A stretch of 64,000 nucleotides of DNA from Streptomyces sp. IMTB 2501 (lineage in GTDB: Bacteria; Actinomycetota; Actinomycetes; Streptomycetales; Streptomycetaceae), in NCBI RefSeq assembly GCF_001953885.1, contig NZ_MQUS01000015.1, forward strand, positions 105,692-169,691, in the 5' to 3' direction. The notes below the pieces were generated by a model. The model worked only from the letters and a program-made list of their open reading frames with translations, was not told where the DNA came from and did no database searches. The translations under genes and the position numbers were made by a program. Shown in pieces: positions 15,930 to 23,744 of this stretch. How positions within the stretch are numbered: position 1 is the first letter of the stretch; every line of letters begins with the position of its first letter.

Positions 15930-16412
15930 GCCGCGAGCATAGAACTCGTCAGGTGCGGGCAAAGCGGCGCCTTGACAGTTCGGGCGACTGCTACGCTGAG
16001 CCGGTGGTTCGGGGCGGCACGCCTGGCGTGCTTGTCAAGTCCCGACACGAGGGACTCCCTTACGAGGGACCGGCCGGAGGAGGTGGGGCTGTCATGGATC
16101 GAAGTCGACCGTGCAGTACCACTCGCTCTTCCGCCCGCTGATCCAGCTCACTGGCTGCTCTGGCCGACTGCCGCCTCTCCGTGCGTATCGCCCATCGGAA
16201 GAGCACTTCTTTTCGCTTTGCCAGATCCGTCTGATCGCTCGATCTGCCTGATCTGAATCAGTTCCGCATCAGTAGCGAAGTCGCCACCGCGACGGAGCGG
16301 TGCTCCCCGCTTTGTGGACGTGCCGAACCTCCGCAGTCAGGACGTCCCCATTCCGGGTGGTTCCACCCGTTGCCGTGCGGTCTTTCGTTGCCTGTCGCGA
16401 AGGAGCCTGCCC
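15930..16412 (+). promoter_or_regulatory. corA upstream leader region
   Basis: About 480 bp between the SUFU gene and corA. It contains one possible very short ORF with a strong ribosome site (16094-16141), GAGGGACTCCCTTACGAGGGAC repeats near 16049-16070 and several short hairpins near 16250-16320 (GATCTGCCTGATCTG-AATCAG). Leaders of Mg2+ transporter genes sense Mg2+ or translation in enteric bacteria (mgtA, corA). I do not recognise a known riboswitch class here, so this is only an analogous location. Confidence 0.35.
16094..16141 (+). CDS. Candidate 15-residue leader peptide upstream of corA
   Basis: ATG at 16094 opens MDRSRPCSTTRSSAR and stops at TGA 16139-16141. The ribosome site is unusually good for so short a frame: GGAGGAGGTGGGG at 16076-16088. 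It ends 271 bp before the corA start. Seven of the 15 residues are Arg or Ser, and there is one Pro-Cys. This could be a translated uORF coupling corA expression to translation, or a chance frame. Confidence 0.3.
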   Translation: MDRSRPCSTTRSSAR

Positions 16413-17537
16413 ATGTCGATGATCCGCGATCTGCGCGCCGCGGTCCGTCCGTCCCGTGTCTCGCTGCGCAAGAACGCGAGCACGGCGTCGTACGACACCA
16501 CCCGTGACCCCGGCACGCCCTCGGCCGTCGTGGACTGCGCCGTCTACCGCGACGGCACCCGCGTCCAGCGCGACAAGCCGCTCAGCCCGCACGAGGCGAT
16601 GCGGCTGGTGCGCCGGGACGGCGGCTTCGTGTGGATCGGGTTGCACGAGCCGACCGAGGCCGAATTCGCCGGTATCGCCAGCGAGTTCGGGCTGCACCCG
16701 CTGGCCGTGGAGGACGCGGTGCAGGCCCACCAGCGGCCCAAGCTGGAGCGGTACGACGACTCGCTCTTCACCGTCTTCAAGACCATCCACTACGTCGAGC
16801 ACGACCGGCTCACCGCCAACAGTGAGGTCGTCGAGACCGGCGAGGTGATGTGCTTCACCGGCCGGGACTTCTTCATCACCGTCCGGCACGGCGGCCAGGG
16901 CTCCCTCAGGGCCCTCAGGTACAGGCTGCAGGACGACCCGGAGCTGCTGGCCAAGGGCCCCTCGGCGGTGCTGCACGCCATCGCCGACCATGTCGTGGAC
17001 GGCTACATCGCGGTCGCCGACGCGGTGCAGGACGACATCGACGACGTGGAGACCGAGGTCTTCTCGCCGGGCCGCAAGGGCGGAGTGTCCCGTGGTGTGG
17101 ACTCGGCGCGGATCTACCAACTCAAGCGTGAGGTGCTGGAGTTCAAGCGCGCGGTGGCACCGCTGCTGCGCCCGATGCAGTTGCTGAGCGAGCGGCCGAT
17201 GCGGCTGGTCGACCCGGACATCCAGAAGTACTTCCGGGACGTCGCCGACCACCTCGCCCGGGTCCAGGAGCAGGTGCTGGGATTCGACGAACTCCTCAAC
17301 TCCATCCTCCAGGCCAACCTCGCGCAGGCGTCCGTCGCGCAGAACGAGGACATGCGCAAGATCACCGCCTGGGCCGCGATCATCGCCGTACCGACGATGG
17401 TGACCGGTGTGTACGGCATGAACTTCGACCACATGCCGGAGCTGCACTGGAAATACGGCTACCCGCTCGTCCTGAGCCTCACCATCGCCATGTGCGTCGG
17501 CATCCACCGGGTGCTCAAGCGCAACGGCTGGCTGTGA
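16413..17537 (+). CDS. corA: CorA magnesium/cobalt transporter
   Basis: 374 residues. A CorA-type divalent cation channel that imports Mg2+ as a pentamer. The long cytoplasmic N-domain (GGFVWIGLHEPTEAEFAGIASEFGLHPLAVEDA) leads through coiled helices to two C-terminal membrane helices. The signature YGMNF lies around residue 333, at the end of TM1 (ITAWAAIIAVPTMVTGVYGMNF); TM2 is YPLVLSLTIAMCVGIHRVL and the protein ends in a basic tail. ATG at 16413 follows AGGAG. Possibly regulated through its long leader. Confidence 0.95.
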   Translation: MSMIRDLRAAVRPSRVSLRKNASTASYDTTRDPGTPSAVVDCAVYRDGTRVQRDKPLSPHEAMRLVRRDGGFVWIGLHEPTEAEFAGIASEFGLHPLAVEDAVQAHQRPKLERYDDSLFTVFKTIHYVEHDRLTANSEVVETGEVMCFTGRDFFITVRHGGQGSLRALRYRLQDDPELLAKGPSAVLHAIADHVVDGYIAVADAVQDDIDDVETEVFSPGRKGGVSRGVDSARIYQLKREVLEFKRAVAPLLRPMQLLSERPMRLVDPDIQKYFRDVADHLARVQEQVLGFDELLNSILQANLAQASVAQNEDMRKITAWAAIIAVPTMVTGVYGMNFDHMPELHWKYGYPLVLSLTIAMCVGIHRVLKRNGWL

Positions 17538-17561
17538 GCAGGCGCTGGATAGGCTGGGCAC

Positions 17562-18077
17562 ATGACGAGCGAGCTGCTGGGGCGGGCCCTCATCGAGGAG
17601 GCCGCGAAGAAGTCCGGCCTCATCTGGGTCAGGGGCGCGGGCACCTCGGCCGCGCGTGCGCTGTGGCACGTGTGGCACGAGGGCGCGGTGTGCCTGGTCG
17701 GGGACGGCCCCGGTGAGCAGCCGCTGGAGGGGCTGGTCGACGGGGGCACCGCCGAGGTGACCGTGCGCAGCAAGGACAAGGGCGGCCGGCTGGTGACGTT
17801 CCCTACGGCCGTGTCCGAGCTGCCCGCCGGTTCGGCCGAGTGGGAGGCGGCCGTCGCCGAGCTGAAGGGCAAGCGCCTGAACGCCCCCGACGGCGAACAG
17901 ATGCCGGCCCGCTGGGCACGCGAATGCCGGGTGCTGCGCCTGGCTCCGGCGGGGTCCGCGGTTCCGTTGCCTGACGGCAGCCTGGCTCAGGCTCCGGTCG
18001 CGACTGCTGCGACCACCCGCAGACCGGTGCCTGCGGGCCTGCCGAAGCTGCTGGTGAAGCGCCGGAAGGCTCGGTAA
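17562..18077 (+). CDS. Conserved-type hypothetical protein
   Basis: 171 residues: MTSELLGRALIEEAAKKSGLIWVRGAGTSAARALWHVWHEGAVCLVGDGPGEQPLEGL. The N-terminal two thirds look like a compact alpha/beta domain that may resemble split-barrel flavin proteins, but no cofactor motif is seen. The C-terminal 40 residues are Pro/Ala-rich and end KLLVKRRKAR. It follows corA by 24 bp in the same direction, so co-transcription is likely. Converges with the lipoprotein at 18102. Confidence 0.75.
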   Translation: MTSELLGRALIEEAAKKSGLIWVRGAGTSAARALWHVWHEGAVCLVGDGPGEQPLEGLVDGGTAEVTVRSKDKGGRLVTFPTAVSELPAGSAEWEAAVAELKGKRLNAPDGEQMPARWARECRVLRLAPAGSAVPLPDGSLAQAPVATAATTRRPVPAGLPKLLVKRRKAR

Positions 18078-18101
18078 CTCCGGGGGCGGAGAAACGTACC
18101 G

Positions 18102-18845
18102 CTACGACGCCGGCAGCTGCTTGCCGTAGTCGACGGTCTCGTCCTTCGCGGGCTGGGCCACGGCGAAGTCCTTGCCCCAGTCGGAGAAGCTGAGCGTGCC
18201 TGCTCCGCCGGCACGGACCAGGCGGAGCGGATACGGGGTGCCCTCCAGGGAGACGTCGAGGCTGCCGCCGGAGCCCTTGTCGCCGGTGATGCGGATGGTG
18301 CGGGTACCCGCGTCGTCGTGATGGCCGTCCGTCGCCAACGTGCCATGCAGTGAGAGCAGTCCCTCAAGGAGGACGTCCTTGTCCGTGAAGCCGCTGAACT
18401 TCTTGTACGCGGGATCGCCCTGCGGCACCTTCACGTACTTGCCGTTCAATGTGCCGGATGCGTCGGCGCCCTGGCCGCCGGCCTGGTTCCAGAAGTCCGC
18501 GTCGGCCTTCAGGTACAGCTGCTCGCCGACCCGCAGCAGCTTGAAGGTCGCCCCCTTCGAGGTCACCGAGCCGGTCCCGCCGTCGGCCTTGAGCTGCATG
18601 TCCAGCTGGTACGTACGGCCGCTGGTGACCACGGTCCCGGACAGCCGTACCGCCGACGCCGACGAGGCCGCCGCCTGTGTCTTCGCCTGGATCTTGTCGG
18701 CCGGCAGCTTGCCCACGCCGTTGGTGCCCGCGTCCGGATCACCGCCCCCGCACGCCGTCAGCACCGCCACCCCGGTCATGGCCAGTGCGCACAGGGCGGT
18801 CGCCCGCGCGGCCCGGCGGGTACGGCCCTGGGGAATCGCAGTCAC
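18102..18845 (-). CDS. Secreted lipoprotein, LppX/LprG-like
   Basis: 247 residues from GTG 18845. Signal RRAARATALCALAMTGVAVLTAC ends in a VLTAC lipobox, followed by GGGDPDAGTNG. The mature part (KIQAKTQAAASSASAVRLSGTVVTSGRTYQLDMQLKADG, FKLLRVGEQLYLKADADFWNQAG, YVKVPQGDPAYKKF) resembles the LppX/LprA/F/G fold, whose mycobacterial members carry lipids across the periplasm-like space. That function is an inference. GTG was chosen because it opens a normal signal peptide; a longer ORF upstream adds an unlikely Arg-rich extension. Confidence 0.8.
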   Translation of the reverse strand: MTAIPQGRTRRAARATALCALAMTGVAVLTACGGGDPDAGTNGVGKLPADKIQAKTQAAASSASAVRLSGTVVTSGRTYQLDMQLKADGGTGSVTSKGATFKLLRVGEQLYLKADADFWNQAGGQGADASGTLNGKYVKVPQGDPAYKKFSGFTDKDVLLEGLLSLHGTLATDGHHDDAGTRTIRITGDKGSGGSLDVSLEGTPYPLRLVRAGGAGTLSFSDWGKDFAVAQPAKDETVDYGKQLPAS

Positions 18846-19083
18846 AGAGAGCGCTGCCTTTCTGAGGGTTCCTGAGCGGCGTACGGCAGCGTACCGGTGC
18901 CCCGGCCGCCCGGCGGAGTCAGTCCGTCCGGACCGCCCACCAGGGCGTATCCGACCGGTAAGGGCTAGCCTGAAGCGCACCCGAGCGAGCAAATCCGAGC
19001 AATTCACCGATCTATTTACAAAGAAAGCGGAACACCCCAGAAAGGGGCGATTCCCAGGTCACGTCAGCAGAGGAAGCACAGCC

Positions 19084-20373
19084 ATGGCAGCCGGCGCCCC
19101 CCGGATCTTCGTCTCGCACCTCGCCGGGGTCCCCGCCTTCGACCCGAGCGGCGACCAGGTGGGCCGTGTGCGCGATCTGGTCGTGATGCTGCGCGTGGGC
19201 CGCAGACCCCCGCGACTGCTCGGGCTGGTCGTCGAGCTGGCCACCCGGCGCCGTATCTTCCTGCCCATGACCCGGGTCACCGGTGTCGAGTCCGGACAGG
19301 TCATCACCACCGGCGTGATGAACGTCCGGCGCTTCGAGCAGCGGCCCACCGAGCGGCTGGTCTTCGGGGAGCTGCTGGACCGGCGCGTGAAGCTGGTGGA
19401 GACCGGCGAGGAGGTCACCGTCCTCGACGTGTCCGTGCAGCAGCTGCCCGCCCGCCGGGACTGGGAGGTCGACCGCGTCTTCCTCCGCAAGGGGAAGAAG
19501 GCGACCGCCTTCCGGCGGGCCAGGGGTGAGACGCTGACCGCCGACTGGTCCGCCGTCACCGGGTTCTCCCTGGAGGAACACGGACAGGGGGCCGAGAGCC
19601 TGCTCGCCACCTTCGAGCAGTTGCGCCCCGCCGACCTCGCCAACGTCCTGCACCACCTCTCCGCCAAGCGGCGCGCCGAGGTCGCCGCCGCGCTCGACGA
19701 CGACCGCCTGGCCGACGTACTTGAGGAACTCCCCGAGGACGACCAGATCGAGATCCTCGGCAAGCTGAAGGAGGAGCGCGCGGCGGACGTCCTGGAGGCC
19801 ATGGACCCCGACGACGCGGCCGACCTGCTGTCCGAGCTGCCCGAGGACGACAAGGAGCGGCTGCTGAGCCTGATGCAGCCGGCCGACGCGGCCGACATGC
19901 GCCGCCTGATGTCGTACGAGGAGCACACGGCCGGCGGCCTGATGACCACCGAGCCGATCGTGCTGCGCCCGGACGCCACGGTCGCCGACGCGCTCGCAAG
20001 GGTCCGCAACCCCGACCTCTCCCCCGCGCTCGCCGCCCAGGTCTATGTCTGCCGCCCGCCCGACGAGACCCCGACCGGCAAGTACCTGGGCACGGTCCAC
20101 TTCCAGCGGCTGCTGCGCGATCCCCCGTACACCCTGGTCAGCTCCCTCGTGGACGAGGATCTGCAAACGCTGGCCCCGGACGCCGCCCTCCCCGTCATCG
20201 CCGGGTTCTTCGCCACGTACGACATGGTGGCCGCGCCCGTGGTGGACGAGGCCGGGTCGCTGCTGGGCGCGGTGACCGTGGACGACGTGCTGGACCACAT
20301 GCTGCCGGAGGACTGGCGGGAGAACGAGTTCCACCTGGACGAAGGAGAGGGGGCGACCGCTCATGGCTCCTGA
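19084..20373 (+). CDS. MgtE N-domain/CBS protein without membrane domain
   Basis: 429 residues. Order: an N-terminal PRC-barrel-like part (residues ~8-160, with repeated DLVVMLRVGRRPPRLLGLVVEL and VDRVFLRKGKK), the MgtE N superhelix (~190-280; repeats LRPADLANVLHHLSAKRRAEVAAAL, LADVLEELPEDDQIEIL, ADVLEAMDPDDAADLLSELPEDD), then a CBS pair (~290-415; MTTEPIVLRPDATVADALA, APVVDEAGSLLGAVTVDDVLDHML). In MgtE these cytoplasmic parts sense Mg2+ and gate the pore, but here no transmembrane domain follows. It probably senses Mg2+ or acts with a partner; the 11-bp overlapping DUF1003 membrane protein is the natural candidate. ATG at 19084. Confidence 0.9.
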   Translation: MAAGAPRIFVSHLAGVPAFDPSGDQVGRVRDLVVMLRVGRRPPRLLGLVVELATRRRIFLPMTRVTGVESGQVITTGVMNVRRFEQRPTERLVFGELLDRRVKLVETGEEVTVLDVSVQQLPARRDWEVDRVFLRKGKKATAFRRARGETLTADWSAVTGFSLEEHGQGAESLLATFEQLRPADLANVLHHLSAKRRAEVAAALDDDRLADVLEELPEDDQIEILGKLKEERAADVLEAMDPDDAADLLSELPEDDKERLLSLMQPADAADMRRLMSYEEHTAGGLMTTEPIVLRPDATVADALARVRNPDLSPALAAQVYVCRPPDETPTGKYLGTVHFQRLLRDPPYTLVSSLVDEDLQTLAPDAALPVIAGFFATYDMVAAPVVDEAGSLLGAVTVDDVLDHMLPEDWRENEFHLDEGEGATAHGS

Positions 20374-20959
20374 GCGCACCCGCGAGCGCACACCGGCGGG
20401 CGCCACGGCCGCCACCCGGTCCCGCACGCCCCGGCTGGACCAGCCGAGCCCGCCCCGCCCCAGGGTCCTGCCCGAGTGGGACCCGGAGGCCTTCGGCCGA
20501 CTGTCGGAGCACGTCGCGCGCTTCCTGGGCACCGGGCGGTTCCTGGGGGGAATGTCCGTCATTCTGGTCACATGGGTGATCTGGAACACGAGCGCACCGG
20601 CCTATCTGCGGTTCGACCCGTATCCGTTCATCTTCATGAACCTGGCCCTGTCCCTCCAGGCGGCCTACGCTGCCCCGCTGATCCTGCTCGCGCAGAACCG
20701 GCAGGACGACCGCGACCGGGTCAATCTGGAGCAGGACCGCAAGCAGAACGAGCGGTCCATCGCCGACACCGAGTACCTGACCCGGGAGATCGCCGCGCTG
20801 CGCATGGGCCTCGGCGAGGTCGCGACCCGCGACTGGATCCGCTCGGAGCTGCAGGACCTGGTCAAGGAGCTGGAGGACCGACGGCGTCACGACGGGCATG
20901 TCGTATTCCCGGCGGAACGGTCAGAACGGTCTCCGCGACGTGACACAGACGACCGCTGA
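20363..20959 (+). CDS. DUF1003 membrane protein
   Basis: 198 residues; overlaps the MgtE-like gene by 11 bp. An N-terminal Pro/Arg-rich segment is followed by two membrane helices (FLGGMSVILVTWVIWNTSAP; PFIFMNLALSLQAAYAAPLILLA) and the DUF1003 hallmark QNRQDDRDRVNLEQDRKQNERSIADTEYLTREIAALR, a cytoplasmic coiled helix. The translational coupling with an MgtE-like sensor and the nearness of corA suggest a Mg2+-linked complex; this is inference. Confidence 0.9.
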   Translation: MAPERTRERTPAGATAATRSRTPRLDQPSPPRPRVLPEWDPEAFGRLSEHVARFLGTGRFLGGMSVILVTWVIWNTSAPAYLRFDPYPFIFMNLALSLQAAYAAPLILLAQNRQDDRDRVNLEQDRKQNERSIADTEYLTREIAALRMGLGEVATRDWIRSELQDLVKELEDRRRHDGHVVFPAERSERSPRRDTDDR

Positions 20960-20989
20960 GGGGCATCCCGAAGGCCCCTCTCGGCGCCG

Positions 20990-20995
20990 TACCAT
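20990..20995 (+). promoter_or_regulatory. TACCAT -10 box, leaderless-type, for mrp
   Basis: TACCAT ends 7 nt before the mrp ATG at 21003. No Shine-Dalgarno sequence lies in between, so transcription would begin at or beside the A of ATG. No clear -35 is seen. Confidence 0.4.
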
Positions 20996-21002
20996 CGTGC
21001 TT

Positions 21003-22136
21003 ATGGCTACGGAAGACGCGGTGCGCGAGGCACTGGCGACGGTGAACGACCCCGAGATCAACCGACCCATCACCGAACTGGGGATGGTCAAATCGGTGGA
21101 GATCGGGGAGGACGGCGCGGTCGCGGTCACCGTGTACCTGACGGTCTCCGGCTGCCCCATGCGCGACACCATCACCCAGCGCGTCACCGAGGCGGTCTCC
21201 CGGGTCGAGGGCGTCACCCGCGTCGACGTCACGCTGGACGTGATGAGCGACGAGCAGCGCAAGGAGCTGGCGACCGCCCTGCGCGGCGGCCAGGCGGAGC
21301 GCGAGGTCCCCTTCGCCAAGCCCGGCAGCCTGACCCGGGTCTACGCGGTCGCCTCCGGCAAGGGCGGTGTCGGCAAGTCCTCGGTGACGGTGAACCTGGC
21401 GGCAGCCATGGCCGCCGACGGCCTCAAGGTGGGCGTCGTCGACGCCGACATCTACGGCCACAGCGTGCCGCGCATGCTGGGCGCGGACGGCCGTCCCACC
21501 CAGGTCGAGAACATGATCATGCCGCCGTCGGCGAACGGCGTGAAGGTCATCTCCATCGGCATGTTCACCCCGGGCAACGCCCCGGTGGTCTGGCGCGGCC
21601 CGATGCTCCACCGCGCTCTCCAGCAGTTCCTGGCGGACGTGTACTGGGGCGACCTGGACGTTCTGCTGCTGGACCTCCCGCCCGGCACCGGTGACATCGC
21701 GATCTCCGTGGCCCAGCTGGTCCCGAACGCCGAGATCCTGGTCGTGACCACGCCCCAGCAGGCGGCGGCCGAGGTCGCCGAGCGCGCCGGTTCCATCGCC
21801 GTCCAGACCCACCAGAAGATCGTCGGCGTGGTCGAGAACATGTCCGGCCTGCCCTGCCCGCACTGCGGCGAGATGGTCGACGTCTTCGGCACGGGCGGCG
21901 GCCAGCAGGTCGCCGACGGCCTCACCCGCACCACGGGTACGACGGTCCCGGTCCTCGGCAACATCCCGATCGACGTCCGCCTCCGCGAGGGCGGCGACGA
22001 GGGCAAGCCGGTGGTCCTGACCGACCCCGACTCCCCGGCGGGCAGCGCGCTGAGGGCTATCGCCGGGAAGCTGGGGGGACGGCAGCGGGGTCTTTCGGGC
22101 CTGTCGCTGGGGATCACCCCGAAGAACAAGTTCTGA
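21003..22136 (+). CDS. mrp: Mrp/NBP35-type Fe-S cluster carrier ATPase
   Basis: 377 residues. P-loop ATPase that assembles or transfers iron-sulfur clusters. N-terminal MIP18/DUF59-like domain (residues ~5-90; DPEINRPITELGMVKSVEI, GCPMRDTI), then the deviant Walker A GKGGVGKSSVTVNLA (~residue 118), DADIYGHSVPRMLG, LLLDLPPGTGD, and the Cys pair CPHC (LPCPHCGEMVDVFG) that binds the bridging cluster. The start is ATG 21003 with no ribosome site, probably on a leaderless mRNA. A three-copy 15-bp repeat lies just after the stop codon. Confidence 0.95.
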   Translation: MATEDAVREALATVNDPEINRPITELGMVKSVEIGEDGAVAVTVYLTVSGCPMRDTITQRVTEAVSRVEGVTRVDVTLDVMSDEQRKELATALRGGQAEREVPFAKPGSLTRVYAVASGKGGVGKSSVTVNLAAAMAADGLKVGVVDADIYGHSVPRMLGADGRPTQVENMIMPPSANGVKVISIGMFTPGNAPVVWRGPMLHRALQQFLADVYWGDLDVLLLDLPPGTGDIAISVAQLVPNAEILVVTTPQQAAAEVAERAGSIAVQTHQKIVGVVENMSGLPCPHCGEMVDVFGTGGGQQVADGLTRTTGTTVPVLGNIPIDVRLREGGDEGKPVVLTDPDSPAGSALRAIAGKLGGRQRGLSGLSLGITPKNKF

Positions 22137-22138
22137 GA

Positions 22139-22183
22139 ACTCTTCAGCGGAGGACTCTTCAGCAGAGGACTCTTCAGCAGAGG
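22139..22183. repeat. Three tandem 15-bp repeats after mrp
   Basis: ACTCTTCAGCGGAGG is followed by two exact copies of ACTCTTCAGCAGAGG. It begins 2 bp after the mrp stop codon. No function is obvious; it may be a slippage-prone spacer between converging genes. Confidence 0.8.
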
Positions 22184-22233
22184 GCGACCGGTCCTACGGC
22201 GAAGGGGCGCCGAAACGAATCAGCGCCTCTTCA

Positions 22234-22899
22234 TCATGCGTAAGCGGCGATGTCCTTCACCACGGCGAACCCAAGCCCGTACGCGCTCATGCCGCGCCCG
22301 TACGCCCCCAGGTGCACCCCGGCCTCCGTCGTACCGGCGAGCACCCACCCGAACTCGGACTCCCGGTAGTAGAAGGAAGCCGCGACCCCGTCCACGGGAA
22401 GGGACAGCTTGGACCACTCCGGCCCCTCCAGATCGTCGGCCAGGGCCCACGCCGTCTCCGTCTGCTGTTCCAGCCAGTCGTCCCGCAGCGTGTGGTCCAT
22501 CTGCCCGGGCCAGGTGAGCGTCAGCAGCCCCACCCCGGCCAGCCACGCGGCCGAGGAGACCGAGGTGGCCTCCAGCAGCCCCGTACCGTCGGCGCTCCTC
22601 CGCGACGGCTGCGCGGCGACGGTCACGACCACCGCGAACTTCTCCCGCGGCTCCCCGGCGGAGCCGGCCTCGCCCCGTACGGAGGGCTCGTCCCCGTGCC
22701 CGATCGAACCGTGCTCGACGGCGCCGTCGGCCGCCGTACCGACCTGCATCAGCCAGCGCTGCCCGGTGAACGCCTCGTCGAGGCCGTACCACGGGAAGGG
22801 CGCCTGCAGGTAACCGTCGATCGTACGCCGGGCGGAGGGCAGCTGCTGCCCATCCACCGCGGCCGGGGCCTGCGCGCCCACCCGACTCGTCGTCTCCAT
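22234..22899 (-). CDS. Hypothetical protein, soluble
   Basis: 221 residues from ATG 22899: METTSRVGAQAPAAVDGQQLPSARRTIDGYLQAPFPWYGLDEAFTGQRWLMQVG. It contains FAVVVTVAAQPSRRSADGTGLLEATSVSSAAWLAGVGLLTLTWPGQMDHTLR and ends VHLGAYGRGMSAYGLGFAVVKDIAAYA. There is no convincing signal peptide from this start and no known motif; Trp is frequent. A longer reading frame extends 99 bp upstream, so the start is uncertain. It lies downstream of tatB in the same direction across about 300 bp. Confidence 0.7.
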   Translation of the reverse strand: METTSRVGAQAPAAVDGQQLPSARRTIDGYLQAPFPWYGLDEAFTGQRWLMQVGTAADGAVEHGSIGHGDEPSVRGEAGSAGEPREKFAVVVTVAAQPSRRSADGTGLLEATSVSSAAWLAGVGLLTLTWPGQMDHTLRDDWLEQQTETAWALADDLEGPEWSKLSLPVDGVAASFYYRESEFGWVLAGTTEAGVHLGAYGRGMSAYGLGFAVVKDIAAYA

Positions 22900-23196
22900 C
22901 TGCTCGGACGCCTCCTCGCTCTCGTCGGACCGGGGTGGCCCGCCCCCCTTCGGGCGTAGTCGTCCGGTCCGCACAACAACTCGGCAGCATATCCACACCG
23001 GTGAGAGCCTCAGGGCAGGCGCTGGATGCGTGAGTCGTATGAACGGCCTGTTCGGGCCGTGTGCGACGGGCCCGTGCTATGAAATGCCTCACGTGCGCGG
23101 CATACGCCCATGTGAGCGTGTCGGCGCCGACCGGGTGCAGGCAGGGCTCAGGGGGCGTACAGCATCACGTGCGGAGCAGATGGCGCGCGTACGGAA
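22900..23196 (-). other. Intergenic region between tatB and the hypothetical gene
   Basis: 297 bp with no gene I can support. It holds G/C-rich hairpins such as GGCCTGTTCGGGCC (23044-23057) and GACGGGCCCGTGC, which may end the tatB transcript or form part of the next leader. Confidence 0.4.
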
Positions 23197-23658
23197 TCAG
23201 GTGGCGTCGGCGTCGAACGGCGGTCGCTCGTCCTTGCCCAGCTCCTCGGGCTTCTTGGTCATGTCCACGCGCCCCGAGGAGGCGGAACCCGAGGACGAGG
23301 AACCCGAGGACGCGGCGGACGCGGACGCCTCGCTTTCGCGAACGTTGACGGCGTCGGTGACCTCGGCCATCTCCTGCTTCAGGTCGAATCCGTTGCGGAT
23401 CTCCTTCAGCCCCAGGTCGTCGTTGTCCAGCTGCTTGCGGATGAACGTCTTGGGGTTGAGGTCCTCGAACTCGAAGTCCTTGAATTCCGGGCCCAGTTCG
23501 CTACGGATGTCCTGCTTGGCGCTCTCCGAGAACTCGCGGATCTTCCGGATCGTGCGCGTCACGTCCTGGATGACCTTCGGGAGCTTGTCCGGACCGAAGA
23601 CGAGCACGGCGATCACCACGATCGTCAGCAGCTCCAGTGGCCCTATGTCATTGAACAC
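23197..23658 (-). CDS. tatB: TatB, twin-arginine translocase subunit
   Basis: 153 residues from GTG 23658. One N-terminal membrane helix (IGPLELLTIVVIAVLVFGP) followed by the hinge FGPDKLPKVIQD and an amphipathic helix, then an acidic/Ser-rich tail (SASAASSGSSSSGSAS). The FGP-KLP motif is shared by TatA and TatB; the long extended helix and the position after sigma - anti-sigma - HtrA favour TatB. It receives folded Tat substrates, which may include BldKB (SRRNFV signal) at 59650. Confidence 0.95.
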   Translation of the reverse strand: MFNDIGPLELLTIVVIAVLVFGPDKLPKVIQDVTRTIRKIREFSESAKQDIRSELGPEFKDFEFEDLNPKTFIRKQLDNDDLGLKEIRNGFDLKQEMAEVTDAVNVRESEASASAASSGSSSSGSASSGRVDMTKKPEELGKDERPPFDADAT

Positions 23659-23744
23659 CTGACGCTCCCATTGCGATGTCCTCGGTCGCTCAACGGTACC
23701 CGGCGTTCCTGTCCGATCGGTACCGTCCCGAGGTGAGACTTGTG

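Noticed and set aside
15930..16412. Known Mg2+ riboswitch (M-box or mgtA type) before corA
   Set aside because: I cannot find the conserved helices or loops of those classes; only the location is similar.
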